DNA of 44,966 nt from Eubacteriales Family XIII. Incertae Sedis bacterium (GTDB taxonomy: Bacteria; Bacillota; Clostridia; Peptostreptococcales; Anaerovoracaceae): contig JAISTX010000048.1 of the NCBI GenBank assembly GCA_031272365.1, positions 1-44,966 on the forward strand, written 5' to 3'. Below, piece by piece: positions 16,407 through 24,233 of this stretch. The translations under genes and the position numbers were made by a program. The notes under the pieces are model-generated. The model did not search any database, was not told the DNA's origin, and saw only the letters and a list, made by a program, of their open reading frames with translations. Position 1 is the stretch's first letter; each line of letters opens with the position of its first letter.

Positions 16407-18326
16407 GTGGAGGCTCTGACTTCAATAAAAAACGACAAGAGACGACTGCTCTTTTCAATAATCATCCTGCTGCTGTCCGCGCTCATCGCCTACAGCCTCT
16501 ATATACGCGTGCGGGCCTTGATGCTCGGCACCTCCCTGTGGAACGACGAAGCGCTGCTCGCGGAGAACATCGCGGGCCGCTCGATGGGGGAGATGCTCAA
16601 AGAGCCGCTCACAAACTACCAGACGGCGCCCGCCCTGTACCTCGTCTGCGTGAAGGCGCTGACGCTGCTCTTCGGCGCGTCCGAGGCGGTGCTGCGGCTG
16701 TTCTCGACGCTCTGCTTCGCGGCGCTCCTGCCCGTGCAGGGGCTGCTGCTGCGCAAGGCCTTCGGGGTGCGCATGGTCTACGTCTTCTTCTCGCTCGCCG
16801 CCTCCGCGACCTTCCTCACGTATATGCGGTATTCCAACGAGCTGAAGCCCTATATGGGCGACGTGCTCTTCTGCCTGCTCGTGCTGCTCCTGTACTGGCT
16901 GTACGCGGACGGGCGGCTCGGAGCCGGCGTCCGCGGCGCGCTGCTCTTCGGCGGCGCCTGCGCAGCGGCCTCGCTGTTTTCGACGCCCGCCGTGTTTTTC
17001 GCGGCGGCGGCCTTCCTCACGGATTTCCTGCTCGGCCTGAAAAACCGGGACAAGGCGGCGGCGCTCCGCGCCGTGGCCGGCGGGGCGGTCGTCCTCCTCG
17101 TTTTCTGCCTCAACTATCTGCTGTGGCTCCACTCCTTCGCCGAAAACCCCGACATGGTGCTGTACTGGGGCGACGCGGACTTCCGCATCCCCCTCATCGA
17201 CGAGCACGCGGTCGGCGTCAACGTGCGGCTCTTCAAGGGCCTCATGGAGCCGCTCGGCGGCGTGGCCGCCCTCGCCGTCGTGCTGGCGGCCGGCGGCGTC
17301 CTCGTCGCGCTCGCGCGGCGGAGCCGCGTCACGCTGGCCGCCTGCGTCGCCGGCGCCCTCCTGCTCGCCGCCTCGAGCATCGGCAAATACCCGATGTCCG
17401 TCCGGCTCTGGCTCTTCCTCTACGCGCTGGTCTTCGTCTACGCCTTCGTCTTCCTGGACGCGCTGCGGCTGAAGGCCGCCGCCCCCCCGGGAAGGCCGGC
17501 CCTGAAGAATGCCCTGACGGGCGCCGTCTGCCTCCTGTTCGGCCTCGCGCTGCTGGCCCCGAACCTCTCCTTCCCCGCCTACGCGACCGGCGAGGAGGAG
17601 ACGCTGATCCCTGGAAACCAGGCAAACCCGCTCATCGAATACGTGCAGGACAACATCCAAGACGGCGAGCTGCTGTACAGCTACCGCTCAGCCAACCCCA
17701 TCGTGCGGTACAAAAATGGCTACGGCACAGGCCGCATCGGGGACGTGGGGGAGGACAACATCTTCTGGGGCAGCGGGAGCCTCTACGACAGCGCGCTGGA
17801 GCCCTACGACGCGGACATGGACATGCTCGCCGCGCGGGGGGACGGCGCCTACGTCCTCTTCTACCATGCCTACGAGCCGCTGTCGGCCGACGGCCGGATC
17901 ACCTACGTCAAAGACGGCCTGCGCGCGCGCGGCTACCTGGACCGCGTCATGGAGGTCAACCACACGCCCTTGTACTGGTTTTCGCCCGACCTGGCGCACC
18001 TGAAGACCGCGGCGGCGCTCGACGTCTTCGACCTGACGGCCACCCCGGATGCCATCTCGGGCACGCTGCGCGTCACGAACACGGGCGGGACGATCCTCGA
18101 GTCCGATGGCGCGGGCGCCGTCCTCGTCGTGCTGAAGCGGGCGGGCGACCCCGAGGGGCGCGTCATCGCGAAGCTCTCAGAACCCCTGCCCCAGGGGGCT
18201 TCGCAGGACATCTGGATCGATGAGCAAAGCCCGGGCGCGGGGGAATACCAAATAGAGCTCAGGAGCGAGGGGCGTTTCGATTTCAGCGAGATCGGCTCGG
18301 CGCCCTTCACATTGGTGACGGAATGA
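16407..18326 (+). CDS. GT39-like membrane glycosyltransferase (GT-C) with large C-terminal outer domain
   Basis: Membrane protein of 639 residues. After helix 1 the first outer loop carries SLWNDEALLAENIAGRSMGE (the acidic DE pair of GT-C enzymes) and LTNYQTAPALYLVCVKAL. About ten helices run to residue 400, and a soluble domain of about 230 residues follows. That domain includes GYGTGRIGDVGEDNIFWGSG and an Ig-like C-terminal stretch (LRVTNTGGTILESDGAGAVL). The only start compatible with the open frame and the family N-terminus is the GTG at 16407. It has no ribosome binding site but lies 6 nt after a TATACT box, so it is read as leaderless. The stop overlaps the next GT2 as ATGA. Substrates are not identifiable. 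Confidence 0.78.
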   Translation: MEALTSIKNDKRRLLFSIIILLLSALIAYSLYIRVRALMLGTSLWNDEALLAENIAGRSMGEMLKEPLTNYQTAPALYLVCVKALTLLFGASEAVLRLFSTLCFAALLPVQGLLLRKAFGVRMVYVFFSLAASATFLTYMRYSNELKPYMGDVLFCLLVLLLYWLYADGRLGAGVRGALLFGGACAAASLFSTPAVFFAAAAFLTDFLLGLKNRDKAAALRAVAGGAVVLLVFCLNYLLWLHSFAENPDMVLYWGDADFRIPLIDEHAVGVNVRLFKGLMEPLGGVAALAVVLAAGGVLVALARRSRVTLAACVAGALLLAASSIGKYPMSVRLWLFLYALVFVYAFVFLDALRLKAAAPPGRPALKNALTGAVCLLFGLALLAPNLSFPAYATGEEETLIPGNQANPLIEYVQDNIQDGELLYSYRSANPIVRYKNGYGTGRIGDVGEDNIFWGSGSLYDSALEPYDADMDMLAARGDGAYVLFYHAYEPLSADGRITYVKDGLRARGYLDRVMEVNHTPLYWFSPDLAHLKTAAALDVFDLTATPDAISGTLRVTNTGGTILESDGAGAVLVVLKRAGDPEGRVIAKLSEPLPQGASQDIWIDEQSPGAGEYQIELRSEGRFDFSEIGSAPFTLVTE

Positions 18327-19111
18327 ACCACAGTTTCATCGTACTGGCGTACAAAAACAGCGAATACATCGAGGACCTGTTCGACAGCCTCTTCGCGCAG
18401 ACCGAGCACAGCGAGATCCAGGTCGCGACGTCGACGCCGACGGACGCGCTCCGGCAGAAGGCGGAGCGCTACGGCCTGAAGGTGCGCGTCAACCCCGTGG
18501 CGGGCGGCATCGCGTCCGACTGGAATTTTGCCTACGAGACGGCGCGCACCGACTGCGTCACGCTCGCGCATCAGGACGACCTGTACGAGCCGGACTTCAC
18601 AAAGAGGACGATGGCCGCGTTCCGGGCGGCGAAGGACCCGATCCTCGTCTACACAAATTACTTCGAAATCCGGCCTGAGGGGCGCACCTACGCCAACCGG
18701 CTGCTGCGCATCAAGCGCCTGATGAACCTGCCGGTCGGGGCCTTCCCGAAGAGCCCCTGGGTCCGGAACCACGTCTTTGCCTTCGGCTGCCCCGTCAGCT
18801 GCCCGTCCGTGACGTACAACAAGAAGCGCTTCCCGGATTTCCGCTTCTCGGGCGACTACAAAAACGACCTCGACTGGGAGGCCTGGCACCGGCTCGCGGC
18901 GGAGCCCGGCGAGTTCATCTACCTCCCGACGCCGCTCATCGGGCACCGCATCCACGACGAGTCGGAGACGACCAACTCCATCCTGTCCGGCGTGCGTTCC
19001 CGGGAAGACCTCGAGATGTTCCGGAAATACTGGAAAAACGAAAAGTGGATCCGCTTCCTGCACCGCCTCTACGAGGGCGGCATGAAGAGCAACGACATCG
19101 AGGAGCCCTGA
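18323..19111 (+). CDS. Glycosyltransferase family 2
   Basis: GT-A glycosyltransferase of 262 residues. It begins NHSFIVLAYKNSEYIEDLFD, has VNPVAGGIASDWNFAYETAR, and the metal-binding motif LAHQDDLYEPDF, a HQDD version of DxD seen in many capsule/EPS GT2 enzymes. Later KNDLDWEAWHRLAAEPGEF and GHRIHDESETTNSI contain the probable catalytic base region. The ATG overlaps the stop of the preceding GT-C protein (ATGA), so the two are translationally coupled. It converges on the next GT2 with a 6-bp gap. Confidence 0.88.
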   Translation: MNHSFIVLAYKNSEYIEDLFDSLFAQTEHSEIQVATSTPTDALRQKAERYGLKVRVNPVAGGIASDWNFAYETARTDCVTLAHQDDLYEPDFTKRTMAAFRAAKDPILVYTNYFEIRPEGRTYANRLLRIKRLMNLPVGAFPKSPWVRNHVFAFGCPVSCPSVTYNKKRFPDFRFSGDYKNDLDWEAWHRLAAEPGEFIYLPTPLIGHRIHDESETTNSILSGVRSREDLEMFRKYWKNEKWIRFLHRLYEGGMKSNDIEEP

Positions 19112-19117
19112 CGCGCC

Positions 19118-20143
19118 TCAGCCCGCCGCGCCGAGCCCGCCGCGGCAAAACATCCTCGCAAACAGGCGCACCGCGTTGAAGCGGTGGAAGAGCAAAAACG
19201 TCCACACCTGCACGGAGATGCGGCGTTCCTGCCCGCGCGGCCCGGCCAGCAAATATTTATTGCGGCGGTAATGCGGGTAGTGCGCCTCGAGCCAGCCGAA
19301 GAGCTCGCGGTAGTACCGCATGAAGACGCCCACCGTGTCCACGCGCCCGCAGGCGAGCAGCAGGTAGATGACGGTCTTGACGATGACGTATTCGAAGAGC
19401 GGGTTGTCCGTGCGCGTGCGGTGGATCTCCGCGAGCAGGCGCCCGATGCCGTCGATGTTGCGCTCAAGGCCCGTCTGGATCGTGTGCGACACGCTCTCCT
19501 CGTTGTAGTACCAGTTGTAGCCGACGTAGTCGAGCACGACGGAGACGCCCGCGAGCGCGTTTTCGCGCAGCGTGAACGGGATGTCCTCGCCGATGCTGTT
19601 GCGGAAGAAGGCGATCTCGTTTTCGCGCAGGAAGGCCGTGCGGTGGATCTTGCCCCAGGCCTGGAGGTTTTTGTAGCGGATGTACTCCTCGTCCGTCGGC
19701 CGCACCGTGAACCGGACGCGCCCGTCCTTGTCGGGCCTGCGGTAGCCGCCGATCACGACGTCCGCGCCGGCCTCCTCGGCCGCGCCCGCGAAGCGCTCGA
19801 TGTAGTCCGGGTCGAAGTAGTCGTCCTGGTCGAGGAACATCGCGTATTTGCCCGCCGCGAGCGCGATGCCCTTGTTGCGCGTGTCCGCGACGCCCATGTT
19901 TGCGTGGGAGAAGGCGCGCACGGTGCCGGGGTATTTCCCCGCGTACATATCGATCAGATCCTGCGAGCCGTCCGTCGACCCGTCGTTGAGCAGCAGGATC
20001 TCGAAATCCGGCACGGTCTGGTCGAAGACGCTGTCTATGGCGCGCGCGAGGGTCTTCGCGCCGTTGTAGACGGGGATGATCACGCTGATGAGGGGCGCTT
20101 CGCTCTCCGGCCGGTCCCCATTTTGCCGCTTGATGGTTGCCAT
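19118..20143 (-). CDS. Glycosyltransferase family 2 (EpsJ-like)
   Basis: GT2 enzyme of 341 residues. A 15-20 residue polar N-terminus precedes LISVIIPVYNGAKTLARAID, then ILLLNDGSTDGSQDLID, ANMGVADTRNKGIALAAGKY and the metal site MFLDQDDYFDPDYIERF. The C-terminal half has DVVIGGYRRP and a predicted helical tail. The start is the ATG at 20141-20143. The -10 hexamer TATAAT ends just 6 nt before it, so transcription is predicted to begin at the A of the ATG. It is divergent from the DUF6020-like membrane gene, with overlapping -10 boxes. Confidence 0.9.
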   Translation of the reverse strand: MATIKRQNGDRPESEAPLISVIIPVYNGAKTLARAIDSVFDQTVPDFEILLLNDGSTDGSQDLIDMYAGKYPGTVRAFSHANMGVADTRNKGIALAAGKYAMFLDQDDYFDPDYIERFAGAAEEAGADVVIGGYRRPDKDGRVRFTVRPTDEEYIRYKNLQAWGKIHRTAFLRENEIAFFRNSIGEDIPFTLRENALAGVSVVLDYVGYNWYYNEESVSHTIQTGLERNIDGIGRLLAEIHRTRTDNPLFEYVIVKTVIYLLLACGRVDTVGVFMRYYRELFGWLEAHYPHYRRNKYLLAGPRGQERRISVQVWTFLLFHRFNAVRLFARMFCRGGLGAAG

Positions 20144-20149
20144 TCAAGT

Positions 20150-20159
20150 ATTATACAAT
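20150..20159. promoter_or_regulatory. Overlapping divergent -10 boxes, both predicted leaderless
   Basis: On the minus strand TATAAT covers 20155-20150 and serves the GT2 gene (ATG at 20143). On the plus strand TACAAT covers 20154-20159 and serves the membrane-protein gene (ATG at 20166). Each hexamer ends exactly 6 nt before its start codon, and the two share bases 20154-20155. Two polymerases could not occupy both boxes at once. Confidence 0.6.
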
Positions 20160-20165
20160 ACTGTC

Positions 20166-21980
20166 ATGAAGAAAAACATCCTGCTTTGCCTGGCGGTTTT
20201 TTTGCTCGCCGCCAGCGTCTACCTGCTCAAGGGCCTTTTCCTGGCCGGGGCGTACGCGCCCCCGGGAAAGATCGCCCTTGCCGCGCTCGCCGCGGCCTTG
20301 GGCCTCGTGCTCTGCCACCGCGCCGGCGGGGGGCTGCCCGCCGCGTACCGGGACAAGGCGGCGGCCGTCTTCGCCGCCCTCCTCGCGGTGGCCACCGTCG
20401 CCGGCAACGCCCTCTACCCGGGCAATACCTTCCACGCGATCACCGAGAGCCGCGCGGCGCTGCTCGGCTGCTTCCTGCAAATCCTCGCGCTGTACGCGGT
20501 GCTGGCGCCGCTCGCCCACCTGCTCCTCCACGCCGCCGTGCGCATCAGCGGGGGCGGCGCTTTGGCGCCCTTCTGCGGCGCCCTCGCCCCCGCCAAGGGA
20601 CCGGCCGCCCTGCTGCTCTCCACCCGCCTGCGCTCCCTCTTCGTGCTCTGGGCCGTCCTCCTGCTCTGCTTCCTCCCGTGCTGGCTCGCCTACTGGCCCG
20701 GCATGTTCAACTACGACCTGCCGGTCATCCTGCCCTACGGGGACGACGGCAACCCCTACTCGACGCACCACCCGCTGCTGTACTCCCTGTTCGTCAACGC
20801 GCTGTACGACGCGTCCGCCGCCGGCGGCACGGCGGCCGGGGTCCTGTTGGTCTCCGCCGTCCAGATGCCCCTGATGGCCTTCGTCCTCGCGGCCGCCGTC
20901 TGGTACCTCGGCCGGATGGGCGTGAGGCCCGCGTACCGGGCCGTCTGCCTCGCGTATTTCGCGCTGAACCCGGTCAATCCCCTCTTCGCGCTCGTCGAGG
21001 CCAAGGACACGCCCTTCGCGGGCGCCTTCCTGCTCACGACGATCCTGCTCGTCGACTACGCCCGGGACGCGTCCGCCTTCCTCGCCTCCCGGAAAAAGCT
21101 CGCCCTGCTCTGCGCCCTCGTGCTGCTGCTCTGCGCGCTGCGCAACAACGCCGTCTACGCCGTCGCGGTCGCCGCCATCGTCACGCTCGTCCTCCTGCGC
21201 GGGCGCGCGAAGAAGCTGCTCGCCTGCCTCGGCTGCGTCGTCGCCGTCTGGCTCGCCATGGGCCAGTGGCTCTTCCCCGCGCTCGGCGTCAGCCAAGGGC
21301 CCACGCGCGAGCTCCTCTCCGTCCCCGTGCAGCAGATGTCGCTGACCTACCTCAACCACGTCATGGACATGGAGGAGGACGAGCGCAACACGATCACAAA
21401 CAACATCCTCCAGAACATGGGGGAGTACAACCCGCGCTTCGCGGACCCGATGAAAAACTACACGCGCGACTGGCCCAGGGACCAAAACACGCAGGGCTTC
21501 ATGCGCATGTGGCTGCATCTCGCCTTCAAATACCCGCAGGACTACGCGACGGCCTTCCTCACGCTGAACCTCGGGAGCTGGTACACGGGCATGGCCGTGC
21601 CCGACCCGTTCTCCGGGCGGTACTACATCGAGACCGCCAACTGGGAGGACTGGGGCGTCGAGCGCGCCTCGAAGCTCCCGGCGCTGCTGGACGCCTACGA
21701 GGGCTTCGCCACCCGCGCCGAATGGCAGGGCATCCCCTTCCTCTCGCTCCTCTTCGACACCGGCGCGCCCGTCTGGGCCTGCCTCTTCGGCCTGCTGCTC
21801 TGCCTGCGCAAACGGTGGAAGGACGCCCTGCCCGTCTTCCTTTTGCCGCTCGCGCTCTGGGGCACGATCCTGTTCGGCCCCGTCACGAACGGACGCTACG
21901 TATACCCCTTCCTGATCTGCTACCCCGTCTACCTGATCGCCTTGTTCGCAAATTCAGAACATCGAATCACACCTGAATGA
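20166..21980 (+). CDS. DUF6020-like multi-spanning membrane protein, probable GT-C
   Basis: Integral membrane protein of 604 residues with about 13 hydrophobic spans. The outer-loop motif AYWPGMFNYDLPVILPYGDD, followed by STHHPLLYSLFVNALYD, matches the W.PG...D...Q...HP..YT pattern of DUF6020-type membrane proteins. CLAYFALNPVNPLFALVEAKD and LCALRNNAVYAVAVAAIVTL follow. A long outer segment with MEEDERNTITNNILQNM lies before the last helices. The ATG at 20166 gives a normal hydrophobic N-terminus; there is no ribosome binding site and a TACAAT box ends 6 nt upstream. The GT-C role is inferred from fold-like topology and context, not from a recognised catalytic signature. Confidence 0.65.
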   Translation: MKKNILLCLAVFLLAASVYLLKGLFLAGAYAPPGKIALAALAAALGLVLCHRAGGGLPAAYRDKAAAVFAALLAVATVAGNALYPGNTFHAITESRAALLGCFLQILALYAVLAPLAHLLLHAAVRISGGGALAPFCGALAPAKGPAALLLSTRLRSLFVLWAVLLLCFLPCWLAYWPGMFNYDLPVILPYGDDGNPYSTHHPLLYSLFVNALYDASAAGGTAAGVLLVSAVQMPLMAFVLAAAVWYLGRMGVRPAYRAVCLAYFALNPVNPLFALVEAKDTPFAGAFLLTTILLVDYARDASAFLASRKKLALLCALVLLLCALRNNAVYAVAVAAIVTLVLLRGRAKKLLACLGCVVAVWLAMGQWLFPALGVSQGPTRELLSVPVQQMSLTYLNHVMDMEEDERNTITNNILQNMGEYNPRFADPMKNYTRDWPRDQNTQGFMRMWLHLAFKYPQDYATAFLTLNLGSWYTGMAVPDPFSGRYYIETANWEDWGVERASKLPALLDAYEGFATRAEWQGIPFLSLLFDTGAPVWACLFGLLLCLRKRWKDALPVFLLPLALWGTILFGPVTNGRYVYPFLICYPVYLIALFANSEHRITPE

Positions 21981-22014
21981 TACTTGACAATTTTAGTTGT
22001 GTTTTAGAACCTTC

Positions 22015-22116
22015 TGTTATATATTGGTATCCGTAAACAGCGGGGGTTTCCACCCGCAAGTCAAGGAAGTGCGGTACGAGAGGCCGCATAATTTGCCGGA
22101 AAGGAGACTATAGACA
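22015..22116 (+). promoter_or_regulatory. Promoter and structured 5' leader of the small CxxC protein gene
   Basis: A TGT-TATATA/TATATT extended -10 at 22015-22025 would start transcription near 22031, leaving a leader of about 86 nt, unusually long here. It can form GCGGG(22040-22044)/CCCGC(22053-22057) and TGCGG(22070-22074)/CCGCA(22084-22088). AGTC(22059-22062) can pair with GACT(22106-22109), closing over the AAGGAG ribosome binding site at 22101-22106. The first loop (TTCC) could also pair with GGAA at 22065-22068. I do not recognise a known riboswitch class. A TTGACA lies at 21984-21989 but is too far from this -10. Confidence 0.4.
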
Positions 22117-22302
22117 ATGACTTCGGCACAAAGCATCACCTTATCTTCCCACCTGCCCATCGAGGCAATCATCACTCAAAATTTCACTCATATTTCGAAT
22201 GATTTGCAGCGATGCGCCATCTGCGAAAAACGCATCGGGACGAAGCAGTTCAAAGGGAAGGCCATCTGCAGCCAGTGCCTGGCGCTGCTCGCCGGAATGT
22301 GA
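22117..22302 (+). CDS. Small CxxC-x14-CxxC zinc-ribbon-like protein, possibly Gin/CsfB-like
   Basis: A 61-residue protein. About 31 polar/hydrophobic residues precede the motif CAICEKRIGTKQFKGKAICS, then QC: two CxxC knuckles 14 residues apart, a probable Zn site. The spacing, and the ...ICxxC end, resemble the sigma-G inhibitor Gin (CsfB) of sporulating Bacillota, which has a closely similar C-x2-C-x15-C-x2-C pattern. That assignment is inference from a short motif and could be wrong; other small zinc ribbons are possible. The start is supported by AAGGAG 10 nt upstream. The gene stands alone, with its own promoter, leader and intrinsic terminator, and lies between large membrane-protein genes with which it has no obvious functional link. 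Confidence 0.7.
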   Translation: MTSAQSITLSSHLPIEAIITQNFTHISNDLQRCAICEKRIGTKQFKGKAICSQCLALLAGM

Positions 22303-22323
22303 CGATGCCGGCTGAAGAAGGAG

Positions 22324-22355
22324 GGCGGGGAGGCGATAGCCCCCGCCTTTTTCTT
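22324..22355 (+). terminator. Rho-independent terminator
   Basis: GGCGGGG (22324-22330) pairs with CCCCGCC (22341-22347) around a 10-nt loop, followed by TTTTTCTT. It closes the small CxxC protein transcript and is the clearest intrinsic terminator in the window. Confidence 0.85.
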
Positions 22356-22375
22356 GTCCCCGCGAAAACGCGCCC

Positions 22376-24232
22376 TCACCCGGCCAGCGCGACGAAGCCG
22401 ATCTCGTTCTCGTAGGCGCGCTCGAGGCCGTCCACGTAGTCCTTGTTATTCTTGTAAAGCTCGCTGTCTTTCAGCACGACCCAGATCTTCTCGCCGTCGT
22501 GCGGCAGCTCGAAGATGCCCGTGACGGGCTGGGTCTCGATGTGCTCGTCCACGAGGCAGTCGACCCAGTACGCGTCGCGGAAGATGTCGCAGACCGCCCC
22601 GACGCGGTTTTCATTGAAGCTCCCGTCGTTCGACGGCCCGCGCAGCGTGCGCGCATGGTCGCAGAGGTCGATGAAGGGCTCGTCCACGTAGACGACGTTT
22701 TGCGGCAGCTCGGTCTGGTACAGGTTGTTCGTGCTGTAGACCTGGAAGCAGGCGCCCGCGAGCGGGATCGTCACGGGGTTGATATTGTAGTTTTTCGCGG
22801 TCAGCCGCATCTCGAGCCCCGTCACGCCGAGCACGGCGACGACGCCCCAGACGAGCGTGTAGAACGTGACGAAGGCGACGCTCTTCTTGCGGTTCGCGAG
22901 CACGTCGACGGCGATGCCGGCGAGGAAGAGCACGACAAACCACAGCACGAAATTGAGTTTGAAATAATAGTACGTGCTGACGCTGCCCTTCCACATGGAG
23001 AGGAAGAAATACGCCTGGAAGAGCGCGAAGATGACGGCGAAGATGCGGATGAAGTCGAGGTGCGGCTTCTTGAAGATGAGCAGCGCCCCGACGAGGGCGA
23101 ACGGCAGCCACGGCAGGAAGTCCGAGAAGAGGTTGCGGAAGATCGCGCCCTCCTCCGTCAGCTGCGAGCCGACCGAGATGCCCTCCTCCCGGCCCAGCAG
23201 CATCGTGAAGACGCAGGTGAACGCCACGGGCAGCACAAACACGGCCAGCTGCACGGGCACAAACCGCTTCGCCGCAAACTCGAAGATCGTCGGCGGCATC
23301 CGCTTCTCGTTTTCGCGGCGCAGGAGCCAGACCCCGATCGCGAGGAAGGCGGCAACGTAGAGCGGCGGCGCGAACAGCGTGTAGGAGAGCCCCGTGCCGA
23401 GGCAGCCCATCGAGATGACGGCGAGCCCGACAAAGGGCTTCACGTCCTTCGTGTAGAGCAGCTTCGCGCCGATCGCCGTAAAGATGATGAGGTTGACGGA
23501 GATGCCGAGGTAGCCGAAGCCGAACAGCTCGTTGTTCCACGGGTAGCCGAGCGTGTAGACGAAGGCGAGCAGGAAGAAGAAGCCGCAGGAGAAATTGCGG
23601 CTCGAATACTGCCGCAGCCCTGCGTAGAACAGCAGCCCCGCGAGCCAGAGGTTGACGGCCTCCTTGATCTCGAACGCGCGGTAGGAGAGGATGCCCGGGA
23701 AGGCCGGGTCGAGCATCTGCATGAACATGCCGCTCGCCATGTCGCCGAAATACATGTTCGGGTAGTAGTAGATGACGCTGGCGCCCGCCATGACCTGGTT
23801 TGCGCGCGAGAGGCGGTCCGCAGGGTCGATGGTCGCGTAGATGATCGGCGCCGCGTCGCCGAAGCGCTCGAGCGCGAGCCGCGCCACGACGACCGCGAGC
23901 GCGAGGACGAAGAGCAGGTCGATGACGCGCACCGTGTAGAGCTGCACAAAAAACCTCCGCCCGGGCGCGGGGGGCTCCGCAGCCTCCAGCTTCCGCATCT
24001 TCCGGACGATCACAGAGGCCATCACGATGTTGGCGATGCCCACGGTCGCGATGGAGACGGGGACGTGCGCCAGCGAGAACACGCCGCCGACGAAGGCGAG
24101 CCAGCACTCGTAGGCGAGGATCGTGACCGCGATCCAGACCACGGCGTTTTGACGCTCCGCCGATTTCGGGTAGAAAAAGGCGCACCCGCAGAGCGCGACG
24201 ACGGACAACAGATAGAATACGGAACCGATCAT
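22376..24232 (-). CDS. Large multi-spanning membrane protein of unknown family (glycan locus)
   Basis: A 618-residue protein with about 13-14 hydrophobic spans; I do not recognise a named family with confidence. Visible features are two N-terminal helices, a short basic loop (VIVRKMRKLE) and a long outer loop starting DAAPIIYATIDPADRLSRAN. Conserved-looking YYYPNMYFGDMASGMFM and FVYTLGYPWNNELFGFGYLG follow, and then a C-terminal soluble domain of about 140 residues. The topology resembles GT-C glycosyltransferases or polymerases. The start is the ATG at 24230-24232, one base after the stop of the upstream gene (TGATATG) with GGAG about 6 nt upstream; the open frame further upstream is a shadow. 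It is the last gene of a three-gene operon of large membrane proteins. Confidence 0.7.
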   Translation of the reverse strand: MIGSVFYLLSVVALCGCAFFYPKSAERQNAVVWIAVTILAYECWLAFVGGVFSLAHVPVSIATVGIANIVMASVIVRKMRKLEAAEPPAPGRRFFVQLYTVRVIDLLFVLALAVVVARLALERFGDAAPIIYATIDPADRLSRANQVMAGASVIYYYPNMYFGDMASGMFMQMLDPAFPGILSYRAFEIKEAVNLWLAGLLFYAGLRQYSSRNFSCGFFFLLAFVYTLGYPWNNELFGFGYLGISVNLIIFTAIGAKLLYTKDVKPFVGLAVISMGCLGTGLSYTLFAPPLYVAAFLAIGVWLLRRENEKRMPPTIFEFAAKRFVPVQLAVFVLPVAFTCVFTMLLGREEGISVGSQLTEEGAIFRNLFSDFLPWLPFALVGALLIFKKPHLDFIRIFAVIFALFQAYFFLSMWKGSVSTYYYFKLNFVLWFVVLFLAGIAVDVLANRKKSVAFVTFYTLVWGVVAVLGVTGLEMRLTAKNYNINPVTIPLAGACFQVYSTNNLYQTELPQNVVYVDEPFIDLCDHARTLRGPSNDGSFNENRVGAVCDIFRDAYWVDCLVDEHIETQPVTGIFELPHDGEKIWVVLKDSELYKNNKDYVDGLERAYENEIGFVALAG

Positions 24233-24233
24233 A

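Noticed and set aside
21984-21989. TTGACA as the -35 of the small CxxC gene
   Set aside because: It is about 28 bp from the nearest plausible -10 and no hexamer lies at 16-18 bp.
22031-22116. Leader of the small CxxC gene as a known riboswitch
   Set aside because: The conserved cores I could recall for c-di-GMP, preQ1, yybP-ykoY and fluoride classes do not match, so only a structured leader is claimed.
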